From contig JAVHNS010000004.1 in NCBI GenBank assembly GCA_036872755.1, positions 1,240,001 to 1,304,000 of the forward strand: a stretch of DNA of 64,000 nucleotides. The letters are read 5' to 3'. Below the pieces are notes generated by a model that was not told the DNA's origin, did no database searches, and saw only the letters and a list, made by a program, of their open reading frames with translations. This stretch comes from Orbilia blumenaviensis (lineage: Eukaryota > Ascomycota > Orbiliomycetes > Orbiliales > Orbiliaceae). The position numbers were made by a program, and so were the translations under genes. This document shows, piece by piece, positions 44,843-56,340 of the stretch (position 1 is the first letter of the stretch; the number at the start of each line of letters is the position of its first letter).

Positions 44843-47465
44843 CTACACTATTGTGGATGTATCCAAGACTTCAGGGCACGGAATCGGCGGTGCGGCCACC
44901 CAATCATGTTCTTGAATATAAAGCCGAAAATCCGCGGCTACTTCCTCAACCAAAATCGTTTGGTAGAGGGGGTCCTCCGAAAAACCTTGATTCTCCAATT
45001 CCCAGGCCATTTGTGTCAAAACAGGTTGGCTATATAACACCATTCCCCTTTTTGTCATGATCTGACTTGTTACCATCATCAATATATGCATCGAATATTC
45101 AGTATCAATAAAATCTCTCCGCGGCAAACCCAATGACCTCTGCAGTCCCAGGAGCGCCTCTTCGTATTCACCGACCTCTGAAAGCGCCTGGGCACTGAAG
45201 CAAGTGAATGTTGTACATTGCCAGGGGACAGAGAGACTACATGAATAGACCTCACTGCTGATTATGGCATCCATTAATTGAGCGTATTTCACACTCTCTG
45301 CGTACCTTTTATGTTCCATCTGAAGATCTACTATTTCGCAGCCTAAAATAAAGCCCATTGCAATAGTGTCCCCAGTAACACTTTCGTAGCTTTCATAAAG
45401 TTTTAGCGTCCCTAATTTTCCTAGAAAATGAGTTATATACACACCAATTTTTGTCGCTTCCGTTTCTCGGCTTAGCCTTCGGAGAATAGACTGCATTACC
45501 GCTGCAACCCAGATTGTAAATATGTGACAATCTCCAAGAAGCTTCCGGGACTTGGCAAATATTGTTTTGGTAGCGTCAAAAGCTATGATAAAATCGCCAA
45601 AACAAAAGAGGCCCGTGATTATCTCTATCCAAAGCCTAAGAAGATTCAAAGACAGCCCAAACGAAGATAGTGCTATGGCTAAAAACTGGGCATTCTGCCG
45701 AAGGACCGGCTTGGCCCAAAAAGAAGTCCCGTAATGAATGATACAGCATTCGTGGAGATAGTTCAGCGCCAAAAATACCGGCCAAGAGGCTGCTCCATAT
45801 CTCCGGAGCTGGTATGGAAAATCCACAAAATTTACGCCTGTATTCCGAAACCAGAATGTACTAAATTCAGTAGAAGACCCCGATGCATCAACACTGACAT
45901 TAAGCTCAAAAAGCTCTTGTATAATGGCTTCTTTAAAGGATGGTCCCATTTGATTTTCGACATCCCTAAGAGTCTGAGGCGGCCCGGATTGCACCACATC
46001 GATATCCGTACTCGTAAGACCGTTGGGTTTTCGACGTTTTATATCCAGACAGCTCGATACTCCGACACCCCAGTCCCCGATATGCTCAGAACGGGTCAAG
46101 GCTATCTCACAACCATATTTAAGTAACCTTGATTTCTTCAATAGGTTCCTTATTGAATTAGGGGTAATGCAGTTGGGGTAGCAAGACAGTTGTTTCGACA
46201 GATACCATGTGCGAAGTTTCCCATTGACAACGCTGTATTCCAAAGAGACCTGATCGCCGATCCGCTCGTCGATTGTATATGGACAGTTGTTGAGAAATTT
46301 CCACTCGGAGTTGGTGGAAAAATTAACAGTGGAAATGTAATTGCAATCCCCTAAAGGTATAGCTTCCGAGCTCGGGAGCATTGAAGGCCGTTGCTCCCTG
46401 TCGTAAGATGGGTTTGGCTCCGTCTCATAGTTTGGCTCCGATTTATCTTGCTTATAGGTCTCTTTATCTATGGTGATAAACTGGTCCAAGCCCTGCGCTA
46501 TTACTTCCGGCTCGAAATTAACATCTCCTGGCGTAGTGGAGTAAGTGGTGGCTGCAAGGCTCTCCGGTACAACAGCTGTGATTTCGGCCGCCATACGAAA
46601 CTGATCAGATCGGGGCTGTACTCCCAAGGAAAACTCTTTCTGAAAATCCTTACTGGCCGCACAGGTAATCTCTTCGAGCTCATTGGGCCCAGTAGCGACT
46701 GCTATTTCTTCTATTAAATATTCTGGCGAGTACACGAGAGGCCCCGGACTTGACTTGATGCCTAATTATTTGTCAGAAATAGTATAAACCTTAGGCCATG
46801 CATGGCCATGGATACAGCATTAGGAAAATATTAAATGGCAGAAATATACTAGTCAAGAGTAGGTAGTCACAAGGGTCTGATACGTATGTGGGCCAGCTAT
46901 TCCTCTATGTGTAATAGTAGGGAAATCCAGTCTCATGATCAGGACTGTACATACCTTCAAACTCCTTCTCATTGCTTTTCATAATCACTTTTAATTGAGT
47001 CTCCTTCACGGGCTGGTTGCTATCTTTGAATCTCCATCTTCTGGCATATTGACCCTGTTTCTTGAGGCTCCTCTCCATTTCGAATATATATTTCCGTTGC
47101 TTCTTACTGATATTACGATCTCGTATGCCCCACTCTTTCAACAAGCGCTTCAGTTGATGGAGCCTGTGTGTTCAACATCATTAGTCCCTCCTTTCTTCTT
47201 CGTGAACTCTCTTTTTTGCGGTTGGTGGGCCCGCGAAGTCAAAAATAACCGGGACTTACTCGATAGATATACCCTGTCGCCCAAGTTCGGCAACTATGCT
47301 CCTTTGAGGCTTTCCTTTGCTCACCTCGTGGGTGACATAAGTTTTGATATGGTCCCAGGAAGATGTAGGAACCCACTGACGTTTTGAGGAATTTGGCCCA
47401 TCGTAGTTTTTGAAGGAAGTAGCATGCTCCATTTTTAGTAAAGAGAATTCCAACCCGTCACTCAA
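44843..47465 (-). CDS. Clr5-domain protein with long TPR-like C-terminal region
   Basis: Three exons: 47465-47260, 47163-46955 and 46761-44843. Introns are 96 and 193 nt; phases join to 777 residues. Residues about 30-95 match the Clr5 pattern seen in many fungal proteins: an aromatic W-D-x-I-K-x-Y start, a basic Q-R-S-I-V-A-E-L helix, and L-K-R-L-L-K-E-W-G-I-R-D. A hydrophilic linker follows. The C-terminal 450 residues are helical with paired A/L/Y-rich segments (for example Q-A-L-S-E-V-G-E-Y-E-E-A-L), as in tetratricopeptide-like repeats. Clr5-domain proteins are often suspected DNA-binding or regulatory proteins, but the biochemical role is poorly known. The third exon alone would look like a complete 630-residue gene, which hides the domain; annotations that start there would be truncated. 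Confidence 0.78.
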
Positions 47466-48258
47466 AGCTATAGGTATATTGAAACCAAGTTAGAAAAGAA
47501 GAAAGTTGGATATCTAACCCAAAAAATGTTTAGAGACCTTTGGTTGATCAGACCTAATATCTGCTGTTTACTCGCGATTTTGGTCCTGAGCATCTCTGGG
47601 ACAAAAGAACCAGAAATCTCGTCGCATTTTATAGACCAAGTTTCCGTCTCTCATTCTCAGCCCGGTTGTCTTTGGTGCTGAATCTTCGCATAGTATTTTT
47701 TCCTATCCTGTCAAGGGCACTAAGTGTGCAACCTGCACGCAGCATGCAAGGTTTGTCCAAGCTATATCCTTATTCTGAACGCGGATCCAGCCAGCCGCGA
47801 GATTTGATTCGATATGAAAATGAGAAGAACATTAGGTCTTGTTTCCAGCCAATCATTGTTGTTGAAAAGTAGAATTCCTTAACTCGGAACCAATGATAGC
47901 CTTTAAAAAGTAGAAAGTCGGCTGGTGGGCTGCCCGCCGAGCACCTCGAGTAGCACCCTTCTCATGCATCGCCATCACGCGCCGTTCATTTAGGCCCGTA
48001 CCCCAGCACCCAGACACTCAGATTAGGGCCGACTAATATTACCGCATGTGAGATGACGCTTCAAATTAAAATCAAGTTATATGGATGGAACAGAATGGTA
48101 CCTAGATTAACTAGTGCCAATTAAGTACTACGTTATCTAAGTTCGATCAGCGTGCATATACACGTAACATTGTGGTATCCGGAATAATCAAAAAACAGCC
48201 GCGCCCCCACTACCAAAATACTCGTACACAAAATGGCCCCCCTTCTATTAGCGAACCC
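47466..48258. other. Intergenic region between Clr5 gene and GDSL esterase
   Basis: About 0.8 kb with the upstream region of the Clr5 gene on the left and the 3' region of the esterase on the right. No supported gene. Confidence 0.5.
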
Positions 48259-49600
48259 TTAGAAATAGTAGGTGGCATAGTCGCTCTCCTTCCTCAAAGC
48301 CTTGACGAACTCCTGAGCAACAACGGTCGAAGTCTTAACACCGGGGTGTAACTCATCCCACCACAAAAACCTATCAGGGTTCGGGTCAACAGTATTTGTC
48401 CAGCTGTTGCAAGCCTCCCAGGTATCACACCTGCTTGCATATCCAACTGTATCGGATGGCGAATCCAAGTACTTATTGGGATTGGCGTAGATTTCCTGGA
48501 AAATCGAGTAGACGTCCAACAACGCAACCTTGGCACCCCGCAGTTCGTCGGCCAGAGCCGGGATCTGATATTTAAAGATTTGATTGGCGGAGCGGACGTG
48601 CGTGCCCATCTTTTGAGAGATGGCGGTGGCGTTTCCTTCGAGGAATGAGTCGCGTTCATGCCAGTAGTGCTGACGTTTAAGGTTAGTTTCAAATAGAAAT
48701 GTATACTAATCAACACAAAAGGAGGTCGATTCATCCAGATAGATTTAGATCTGATGTGAAACTTACGTTTGGTCCGTTTTGTGTATAGTGAGGGGCCCTT
48801 TCCAATGGAACAACGTTCAAGACGACGAATTTCCTTGCGCCATAGTCATATAGTTCTTTAATTTGTTCTGCGACGCAATCCGTGTAGTCGGGGAGAGTGA
48901 CACCGGGGAGGTGCTCATCGGTGAGCAAGGCACCGCTTCCAAGATCATTGGTTCCAATCCAGATCGCAAAGACAGCTTTGTCAGGGTTTATATTTCCTGC
49001 ACCCTTGTATCTTGTGATTGTGTGCTCCTTCTTGAACTGTGGGACTTCGTATTCTTTAACAGCTGGGAAGTTTCCGTTAATACCGTCACTGCTCATTAAT
49101 TAAAACTCATGTTAGAGATTTTATTTCCCAGATACTTAGGCTTAGAGAGCACCGTTATATTATGGGAGACGTTTAATCCACTTACAGCCACCTTGGTGTC
49201 AAATCGTTTGAGCAAACAGCACCAGACACAGCATAGTTTATCAAAGAATGCCCGCTTAGATCAGAGGCAATCCTAGCCCATATCTTTCCACCGCTGGATG
49301 CGCCGTTTATGGAACCCTAAGTCAGAATATATACATATTAGCATGCCGCCTTTATACATCACTGGACTAGAGGCCTTTGAATTGTATATGTGCACCTACC
49401 TGTGACGGCACAAAGTTGTCAGGCGGAAGTGCTCCACCATTACCCTGCATATACCCGAGTCGACCCTCATCGGTATAAGAATCTCCAAATACAACCAATG
49501 TATCAACGTTTCCGAACCCTTTATGGATGTCCCTTCTCAAACTGCTGGCAAGGGTTGACGTTGTCGCCAAGGTGAGCGTTAGAAGCGATTTGTACAACAT
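48259..49600 (-). CDS. Secreted SGNH/GDSL esterase (CE16-like)
   Basis: Four exons: 49600-49400, 49316-49186, 49091-48767 and 48669-48259. Introns are 83, 94 and 97 nt; phases join to 355 residues. A signal peptide (L-L-T-L-T-L-A-T-T-S-T-L-A) precedes block I, V-F-G-D-S-Y-T-D, with the catalytic Ser. Block III is W-I-G-T-N-D-L-G with the oxyanion Asn. Block V is W-D-E-L-H-P-G with the catalytic Asp and His. A Gly-rich block II (S-I-N-G-A-S-S-G-G) sits between. These features fit the SGNH hydrolases classed with fungal carbohydrate esterase family 16, which remove acetyl groups from hemicellulose fragments; other acyl esters are possible. A 15-base T-run at 49708-49722 lies about 110 bp upstream of the start. 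Confidence 0.9.
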
Positions 49601-50937
49601 TTTGAACGCTAGAATTCGTTAAATTTGAGAATTACAAGCTGGATATCGGAGCTGATAAGAGGAGTAGGGCTTATCGGTGCTTTAAGGGTCCCTGAAGTTC
49701 CGGCGCATTTTTTTTTTTTTTTGGAGAATGGAATACCTGGCTTTTATAATATCGCAGCATTAACCATTAGCCCCAGAGTCCACATAGCTTAGACAGAACC
49801 AATTTTTGAATTCAGCCGAAGCCCTGTTCGAATTCTCGCGGGTGAAGTTGTGCCCGGATATATAATATTTAGGCATGATGAGTGGATCCCGTTGCAATGC
49901 TCCAATACCTAAAGATGGTTGGCTAAATTAATTGTTTACAATACTCCCCTTCTCAATTAAGGAAAGGTCGCGAAAGACAGACCATGGACATGGTGAACTA
50001 CAGGGGAAAAAGTCAAGATATCCAAGCTCTTTTAACATGGACGAGGGTAATGGCGTAGGTGCATCCGAGCTTCCTAGAGTTCTTCCGGGTCTGGGGTATG
50101 AAAATTATGCGGGGGTGGTGTAAAATTAGTCGCGTCGGATTGAATATTTTGCCGATAACAAGTGCATTTAGCCAGGCGGGAACTGAACTCGGATATGTGG
50201 AAGTTTCTCAGTCAATGACAAATTTCCTTGGCATCTTACCTCGTTTATGAAATTACTGACTACTTTAATGCGAACTTCGACAGGACCGTAGATGGTACAT
50301 ATACATAGCATGGAGGCACAAGGTAGGTCTGCCTTGATATTTATAATTTTAGGTCTAGCTATCTGGTTCTAGGAACGAGGATTATTTGTAGGCGCGGGGA
50401 TGCAGATACTCAGCTATAGACGTGGCCCAAATACCAAGCAGTCGGAAAGCTTATTATGATAAGATTCGAGGATCGCCCTTGTCATCTACGCTGTCCATGG
50501 ACATGCCTACCGATTTTTTGTCAACCCCGCTCTGAGGGTGTACGAGTACTACACTGTTGATTCGAGCACACAAGCCCGAGCCTTATGCTTGTTCCTTACC
50601 GATATTTATCAGGCATATTCTCTAAGCGAACAGATTTATAAAGGAAGAATTTTATTCAATTATATAAGAAGTACAGCTTGCTTTTGTTATGCATAGGAAG
50701 TTAAAATGCATAGGTTGAGTATAAGAAGGAGCAGAGATATAGAGTCCGCCGAAATGCAAGATAGTGGAGATTTGGTACCACAATAAAAACCTATTTATAA
50801 TAAAATGAATTTAAAATGCCAACAACAGGGGGAAAAAATCGCTTTCAAAATGCTCAAACGCCGAAAACCCCAGTGGAATCTAAAACCCAATAGATCAAAT
50901 GCAAGGTTGACTCATCTTTCGTGATCGTGGACCGTCA
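49601..50937. other. Intergenic region (esterase promoter, MFS 3' end)
   Basis: No supported gene. The region includes a 15-base poly(T) run (49708-49722) that reads as poly(A) on the coding strand of the esterase, a common nucleosome-excluding promoter element. Its right end is the 3' UTR of the DHA2 transporter gene. Confidence 0.5.
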
Positions 50938-52971
50938 TCACGCCTCTTCCGCCTTTTTCCCACCATCAGTTTGGCCCTCTCCATTAGGCTTCTTCAGCCC
51001 AAGAGTGCTGAAAAACTTCTCCGGATCGATAGTGTTCAGGATTTGAACAACGTAGTACGTTGTGAGACACGAAAAAATAAATCCCAGAGCCGAAAACCCG
51101 GTCGCCATGTTGAACTGTAGGTCGTACGACTTAGCGTATACGCCCCTGACAGCAAGTATTTGCTCCGGCTGCATTGTAGCCATGGCTTGTGGTGACTTCA
51201 GCAGTGCCTGTAACTGTTCAGGAGACAAGACACCAGGTAATTCCTTCTCAATCTTTTGGTGAAGTATCGCGGTACCAATAGCTAAACCGATCAGGCCGCC
51301 GAGAATACGGGTCATATTCTGCGCTCCAAGGGCTACTGCTTCGTCTTTAGATTCACAGACGAATTTGACGAGCATCACACCAACAGGCATAACGAGACCC
51401 ATACCAGCACCTAATAGGGCTAAGAAACCATAGGTCTTGGGCTGGATAGCCGTACCATCTCCTAAAAAGCCGAGGCCAGCGGACCCGGCAATACAGAGAG
51501 CACCACCGATGGCAAACATGTAGGGAACATATTTCCAGTGCTTTTGTAGTGCAAGTCCAGGGATGAGAGACATAACGGGAGATACGACAAGCATGGGAAG
51601 AAGTAAGACGCCGGATCGAATAGGGGATACACCGTTGACGATTTGATATCGTTGGGGAATATTGATAATTGTAACGTAAATTGGAACACCAATGCAGAGA
51701 GTGGTCCTGGAAAGGGGGCGAGTTAGTCGGTGTGCTTATCCCAGATCCAGGGGTTAAAGTGGTCACACTTACAATACGAGATAGGTAAATGCTGGCGATT
51801 TGAACAACCTCAGTGGAAAGATCGGTTCGATGATACTTGACTTCTTCTCGATATACCATTCGTAACCAGCAAAAAGGAATAATCCGATGATACCGCTGAT
51901 AAGAGTCCCGAGAATTACCGAATGATCCCATGGGTATGCGGCTCCGCCTTCTTGCAGAGCGTAGACAATAAGAATTGACCATGCGACCGATAGAAAGCCA
52001 CCTCCAAAATCAATTCGGCCCAGCGTCTGTCGATCTAATTTGACCTGACCGATATCTGGAATAGCGAAGTAGAGGACTCCGAAGGCTAAGACAATACCGG
52101 GTCCACTAGAGGGATTGTAAGAAACCAACCCGCCTATGGTTAACTATACTTTTAGACTGAACTTACTTAAGGTAAAATATCCACCTCCATGTTGATTTTT
52201 CGGTGATGACGCCCCCCAGCAATGGTCCACAAATACTGGAAATAGCAAAGACGCTGGAAATACCGGCGGAGAACGTCCCCAGTTTCTCTTTAGTGATGAT
52301 AGCCATCATGAGAATGAACGCAATACAATAGATCCCACCTCCACCGATGCCCTGAATAGCTCGGAAGACGATCCTAGCAGTATCGACGATTAATACCATT
52401 GTCTATTCAAAGAAAATTACAGGGTCTCCGGGAGGCACTTACAGTTGTGTCATACTCTTAGACGCTCCACAGGCTATTGAGAATACGCCGAAAATGAAAT
52501 TTGCGGCAAGGAACATCGTTTTGATGCCCAAGATATCGCAGAGCTTGGAAGATAGTAAAAGGAAGCCATTGTATGTTAAAAGATAAACAACTACAATCCA
52601 GCTGGCTCGGTTGAAGTCTTGAAATTCACTCGCAATATCAATTAAACTAGTGGCCACAACAGTGGTCTCAAAAGCTGCGAGGAAGAGGGAGATCCAGATG
52701 CTGTTCCAATTTCCAGGTTTCAGTCAACTCTGGCCTTTTGATATTTTTAATTTTAAGGGGATACTGATCACAAAGTAACATACCCAGCACCAATGACATA
52801 TAGTCTCGCATCACTTAACAGTGGAACCGGAGGCGCGGCTTCAGGTTCTGCCATTTGTATTTCATTGTTGATATCAAGAGTCTGTGGAGTTACAATACCC
52901 GCCTCCAATTTCTTCGACGAAAGATCTGTGTTGCTTTCTGCCTCTAATGAGGCGTTTGTCGACTGTTGCAT
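50938..52971 (-). CDS. MFS transporter, DHA2 (14-TM drug:H+ antiporter) type
   Basis: Five exons: 52971-52784, 52700-52443, 52373-52167, 52105-51773 and 51706-50938. Introns are 83, 69, 61 and 66 nt, all in phase 2, giving 584 residues. A hydrophilic N-terminus of about 60 residues precedes TM1. TM1 continues into F-E-T-T-V-V-A-T-S. The motif-A loop is S-S-K-L-C-D-I-L-G-I-K. A Gly-rich R-A-I-Q-G-I-G-G-G-G follows, and motif C is S-I-C-G-P-L-L-G-G. Counting hydrophobic segments gives about 14, as in the DHA2 group that includes many toxin and antifungal exporters. Upstream in-frame residues (from 53034) look like leader sequence, so the Met at 52971 was chosen. No secondary-metabolite enzymes are adjacent. 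The substrate is unknown. Confidence 0.9.
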
Positions 52972-55101
52972 GGCCAAGACAACGGCAAAACGGGCTAAAA
53001 ATGGGCCGAGAAAGTAAAATGCTATTCGGCGCAAGAATCAAGTCGGTAATAAACTGTCGGCGCAGGCGCGGAGATAGTAATTGAAGACGGGTCTAAGGAA
53101 CCTGTGTCGGGATGGTGGATAGAGAATACGGTGCAACTTTCGAATGTTTAACTAGAAAGAATTGAGAGCGCTGGAAAACTTCGTCTGAAGTGGTGGTTTA
53201 TAGCCAAGAGATAAATCCACGATGGTATCAGATTTGAGCCACCTTCGTTCCTGGCCCTAATATATGTATTTCCCGCTGCATGGAGGATTATCGTATCGAT
53301 AGAGGACACCATGGGAAAATTGAGAAAGGAGTTCTGGAAAAAATGGGGCTTCATTTCGCCACCGGTGTGAAATACATCCCGATTATGCGAATTCCGAAAC
53401 CTAACGTTTTCTTTACATACACGCTTCATCACAGGGACAGGAAAAAGGGTGCAGTGCATGGAAACCATACCCACGTACGATCGTACGAGCTCGATGACTT
53501 TTTTTTGACAGGGCCAGGATCTCATGTACCGACTGTAGCTGGCAACCTAGTTAGCGAAGAGAATGAATACGAATATTTGCACTCGTATATAATCCCCAAC
53601 ATGGTTAAAGGACAACAGCGAACTAGCTGCTATATTTGAGCCTCGGTATATCTTTCCACTCAAGCCCCCAAACCAGCCTTGGTGCCAGAAATCCTGACTT
53701 ATCGATGTCACGCACTATTTCATTCAGGGAAGATTTAAACGAATGGAAAGAGCCTCCCTGCAAAAGGACGGTTTTTTTTGGTGAGAAACACGAACAGCTC
53801 TGCTCTCCGGAGAGTTTAGCGGACGATTTTGAGTCAGGCAGTGAAGTTTTTGTGGTTCGATGTGGGTCAACTCGCAGTGGAAAATTGAACGCTGTTTCCG
53901 TTAGCGAGGGCGATGGCAAATGATTGGGCCGATGAACCGAGAATGAGCAAATTTATCTTATCAGATTGATCATGATCAGAAGGCTTGATTACCTGAGCAT
54001 TGGCAAACGGCTTCGAGATGTCTTCCGTCGGCAAGGTGCAAGGCTAGTTCGGGTGCAGGGGATACCGGGCGCCATTGACATACGATGAACGCGTACGTGC
54101 TTTGTCACCAATTTTAGCAGTACCAGACGCCTTTAAAACACCATCAGTCTCGGGTCTTTTTCGACGCGGGGATGACGTGAATTCCAACAGACAACACGAT
54201 TAATCTAATGGCAAAAACAAGATGCATACGTACACACTTATTCGACCTGTGTTCTTCTATACCTTAGATTTTGGAAGGTATGCTGGCATACTGTTAAAAT
54301 GATGGATATATTGTATTTATTTATTTATTTATTTAAGTGATTACTTAAGCAATTACTAGCAACTATGACCTTATTATAACCTGAGCATAGGGCGATGTCG
54401 GTAACGCGTTGATTGGGCAATGGGTGGTTACACAGTGACTAGGAGCACAGATCCCGAAACTTGTAAATCCGATGCTGGTCTAGTCTTGTAATATATGCTA
54501 GTCCTGCGTTGCGCAGTATGAGCTGCCCAGATTGTCCTAAAGCGGCTGAACTTGACAAAACCAGTTAATTCAAAGGTGCGGGGAAACATTCTTCGCCGCA
54601 ATCGCGGGATGTATATTTACATATCCGAATGCATGTTTGTGTACATGTACTTGATAAGTTCGAGCTAGTTCTGGGCTTGGAATATGCATATGAAGTCATT
54701 TTTGCATAGCGTAAATTGCCCGGAACTAGGTAGAAGGCGTACGATCATGTTCACATATCACGTCTGCATCTAGCTGCGGCTGACAGGATCTAAGATCTTC
54801 GGTATACTCCACCTATCGATACCGCGATAACGGTAAGATCTCCATTCTTCAGCACTGATCGGCCATCAGATCCTCCAATTGCATCTCCGCCATTAGCTAG
54901 GTACTTACTTGATATGAAGTAATATCCTTGCCCACTCGCCACGTACACCCATCAAGACTACTTAAGTATATAAAGCCCAGGAATCGAACAGAACAAATTT
55001 CTGCAGGATATCCACCTACTTACTTCGTACTTGTTCAAATTGATCATATATTAGTCTTCCGAGTCCAGACACCCGGTTCAACGGCTACGAAACCTTTCAA
55101 A
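52972..55101. promoter_or_regulatory. Divergent intergenic region (DHA2 transporter / DUF4419 gene)
   Basis: 2.1 kb with no firmly supported gene. Overlapping open frames on both strands at 53280-53923 (95-125 codons) have no recognised motif. A (TTTA)n microsatellite lies at 54314-54335. The final 200 bp is the likely leader of the DUF4419 gene. Confidence 0.45.
54314..54335. repeat. (TTTA)n microsatellite, about five units
   Basis: An uninterrupted run of the tetranucleotide TTTA, read directly from the sequence. Confidence 0.9.
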
Positions 55102-56340
55102 ATGCCAGTCACACTTCGTCCTTCTACTGTAAAACCAGAAGAGTACAAATATAATGACACGAGGGCAAAGAGTCATGCCGATATTCTTAGAGTCCCTCTC
55201 CAGAAGGGGGTTCCCCACCGATGCAAGGAGGTCTTCCAATCGAACTTCAACCAAGATATCATAGACTCCCGAAAGATACATCCGTCGTCTAGCGCCTTCG
55301 TCTACGCAGCCATGAGCGCGTACAATTACCACCATCATCTTGTTATTCGTCCAGACGACGTTTGGATCACTATATTAACGCAATTTTCTCTCTATGTCAA
55401 CGCCCACGCCGAAGAGCTCCGTTCCCATTTCGTAGCCCACGAAGGGAAGAAAAGCCTCGAAGTCAATGCTGTGGGCACGCGCTACACGGTAGACTTCGGG
55501 GCTCTGGCCGTTCAGATGGGCGAGTTGATCGAACAGAACGTTATCGATCCGGACCTCCGGACATGGTTGGTTCCGAATTTTACGACTACCGAGGAAAACG
55601 ACAAGATTGTCTCATCCGTCCTCATGATGTCGACTCTGCAGAGCTATTTTTCCTATGGGATCGGGCTTGCATGTGGACTCCCCGGCGTTACAATGCTAGG
55701 AGAGAAAAGCGACTGGGAAACCCTATTGAAGAAAATTGACAAATTCGAGACATTCGGACCAGAGCCTACATTGTTTGCAAAGCTACTTCGTCCTATTCTA
55801 AAGCGCTTTGTGACATGTTTTGAGGATCCAGAATCGCCGGAGATGAAGGACTTTTGGCAAACGGTCGTTTCCCGTCACGGAGGTGGCAGTGGGCCAAGAT
55901 ATATTGGAGGCTGGATTACAGCATTTTGCCTATGGACTAATACCGGGAAGCTACAGTACAATACTGAAAGAACGAGTTGGGGTCAAAAGGTTGAAACCCT
56001 TAGCTTAGATGGAGAAACATTCGGCCTTATAGAAGACAGCGATGTGACAGGAGCATATGCCCACGTCCCCGTCAAACTCAACGATAATGGGGAAAAGATC
56101 GATACAATCATGCTGGCCGGAATGGTTGCTATTGAGTCAAGGCCAGCGGTAGAGCGGGATGAAAAGTGGGAACTGAAAAATAGTCAATTGAAAGCGGAGG
56201 GGAAGAAATACGAGGGCCCAGAATGCCCGGTTATCCAACCGTTGCCTGGCTGGTGGATCTTTCAAGAGGAGGAAGGGGAAGATCCGAATAGCGAAGAGGC
56301 AATCCTACGACGAATGATGGCTCGGTTTGGCCAAAGCTAA
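55102..56340 (+). CDS. DUF4419-family protein
   Basis: A single exon of 412 codons from the ATG at 55102. The frame is open to 54928, but that leader is promoter-like and unrelated to the family, so the internal Met was taken. The protein matches the fungal DUF4419 pattern in order: an early P-H-R-C-K-E segment; H-L-V-I-R-P-D-D-V-W-I-T-I-L (residues about 79-92); a central acidic stretch; G-L-P-G-V-T-M-L-G-E-K-S-D-W-E; and G-G-W-I-T-A-F-C (residues about 270-277). It has no signal peptide or membrane helix, so it is probably cytosolic. Members occur in fungi and some protists; no enzymatic function is established to my knowledge. Family assignment is from memory of the conserved W-E and G-W-I-T motifs. 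Confidence 0.8.
   Translation: MPVTLRPSTVKPEEYKYNDTRAKSHADILRVPLQKGVPHRCKEVFQSNFNQDIIDSRKIHPSSSAFVYAAMSAYNYHHHLVIRPDDVWITILTQFSLYVNAHAEELRSHFVAHEGKKSLEVNAVGTRYTVDFGALAVQMGELIEQNVIDPDLRTWLVPNFTTTEENDKIVSSVLMMSTLQSYFSYGIGLACGLPGVTMLGEKSDWETLLKKIDKFETFGPEPTLFAKLLRPILKRFVTCFEDPESPEMKDFWQTVVSRHGGGSGPRYIGGWITAFCLWTNTGKLQYNTERTSWGQKVETLSLDGETFGLIEDSDVTGAYAHVPVKLNDNGEKIDTIMLAGMVAIESRPAVERDEKWELKNSQLKAEGKKYEGPECPVIQPLPGWWIFQEEEGEDPNSEEAILRRMMARFGQS

Noticed and set aside
52106..52166. Apparent frameshift between transporter exons at the third DHA2 intron
   Set aside because: Using the acceptor CTCTAG at 52106 instead of the nearer ATAG sites gives a 61-nt intron with correct phase and a conserved join (Y-L-N-G-P-G-I-V), so the gene is intact.
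53280..53923. Frames of 95-125 codons on both strands between the DHA2 transporter and the DUF4419 gene
   Set aside because: They overlap each other on both strands, have no motif, and do not join into a longer model.
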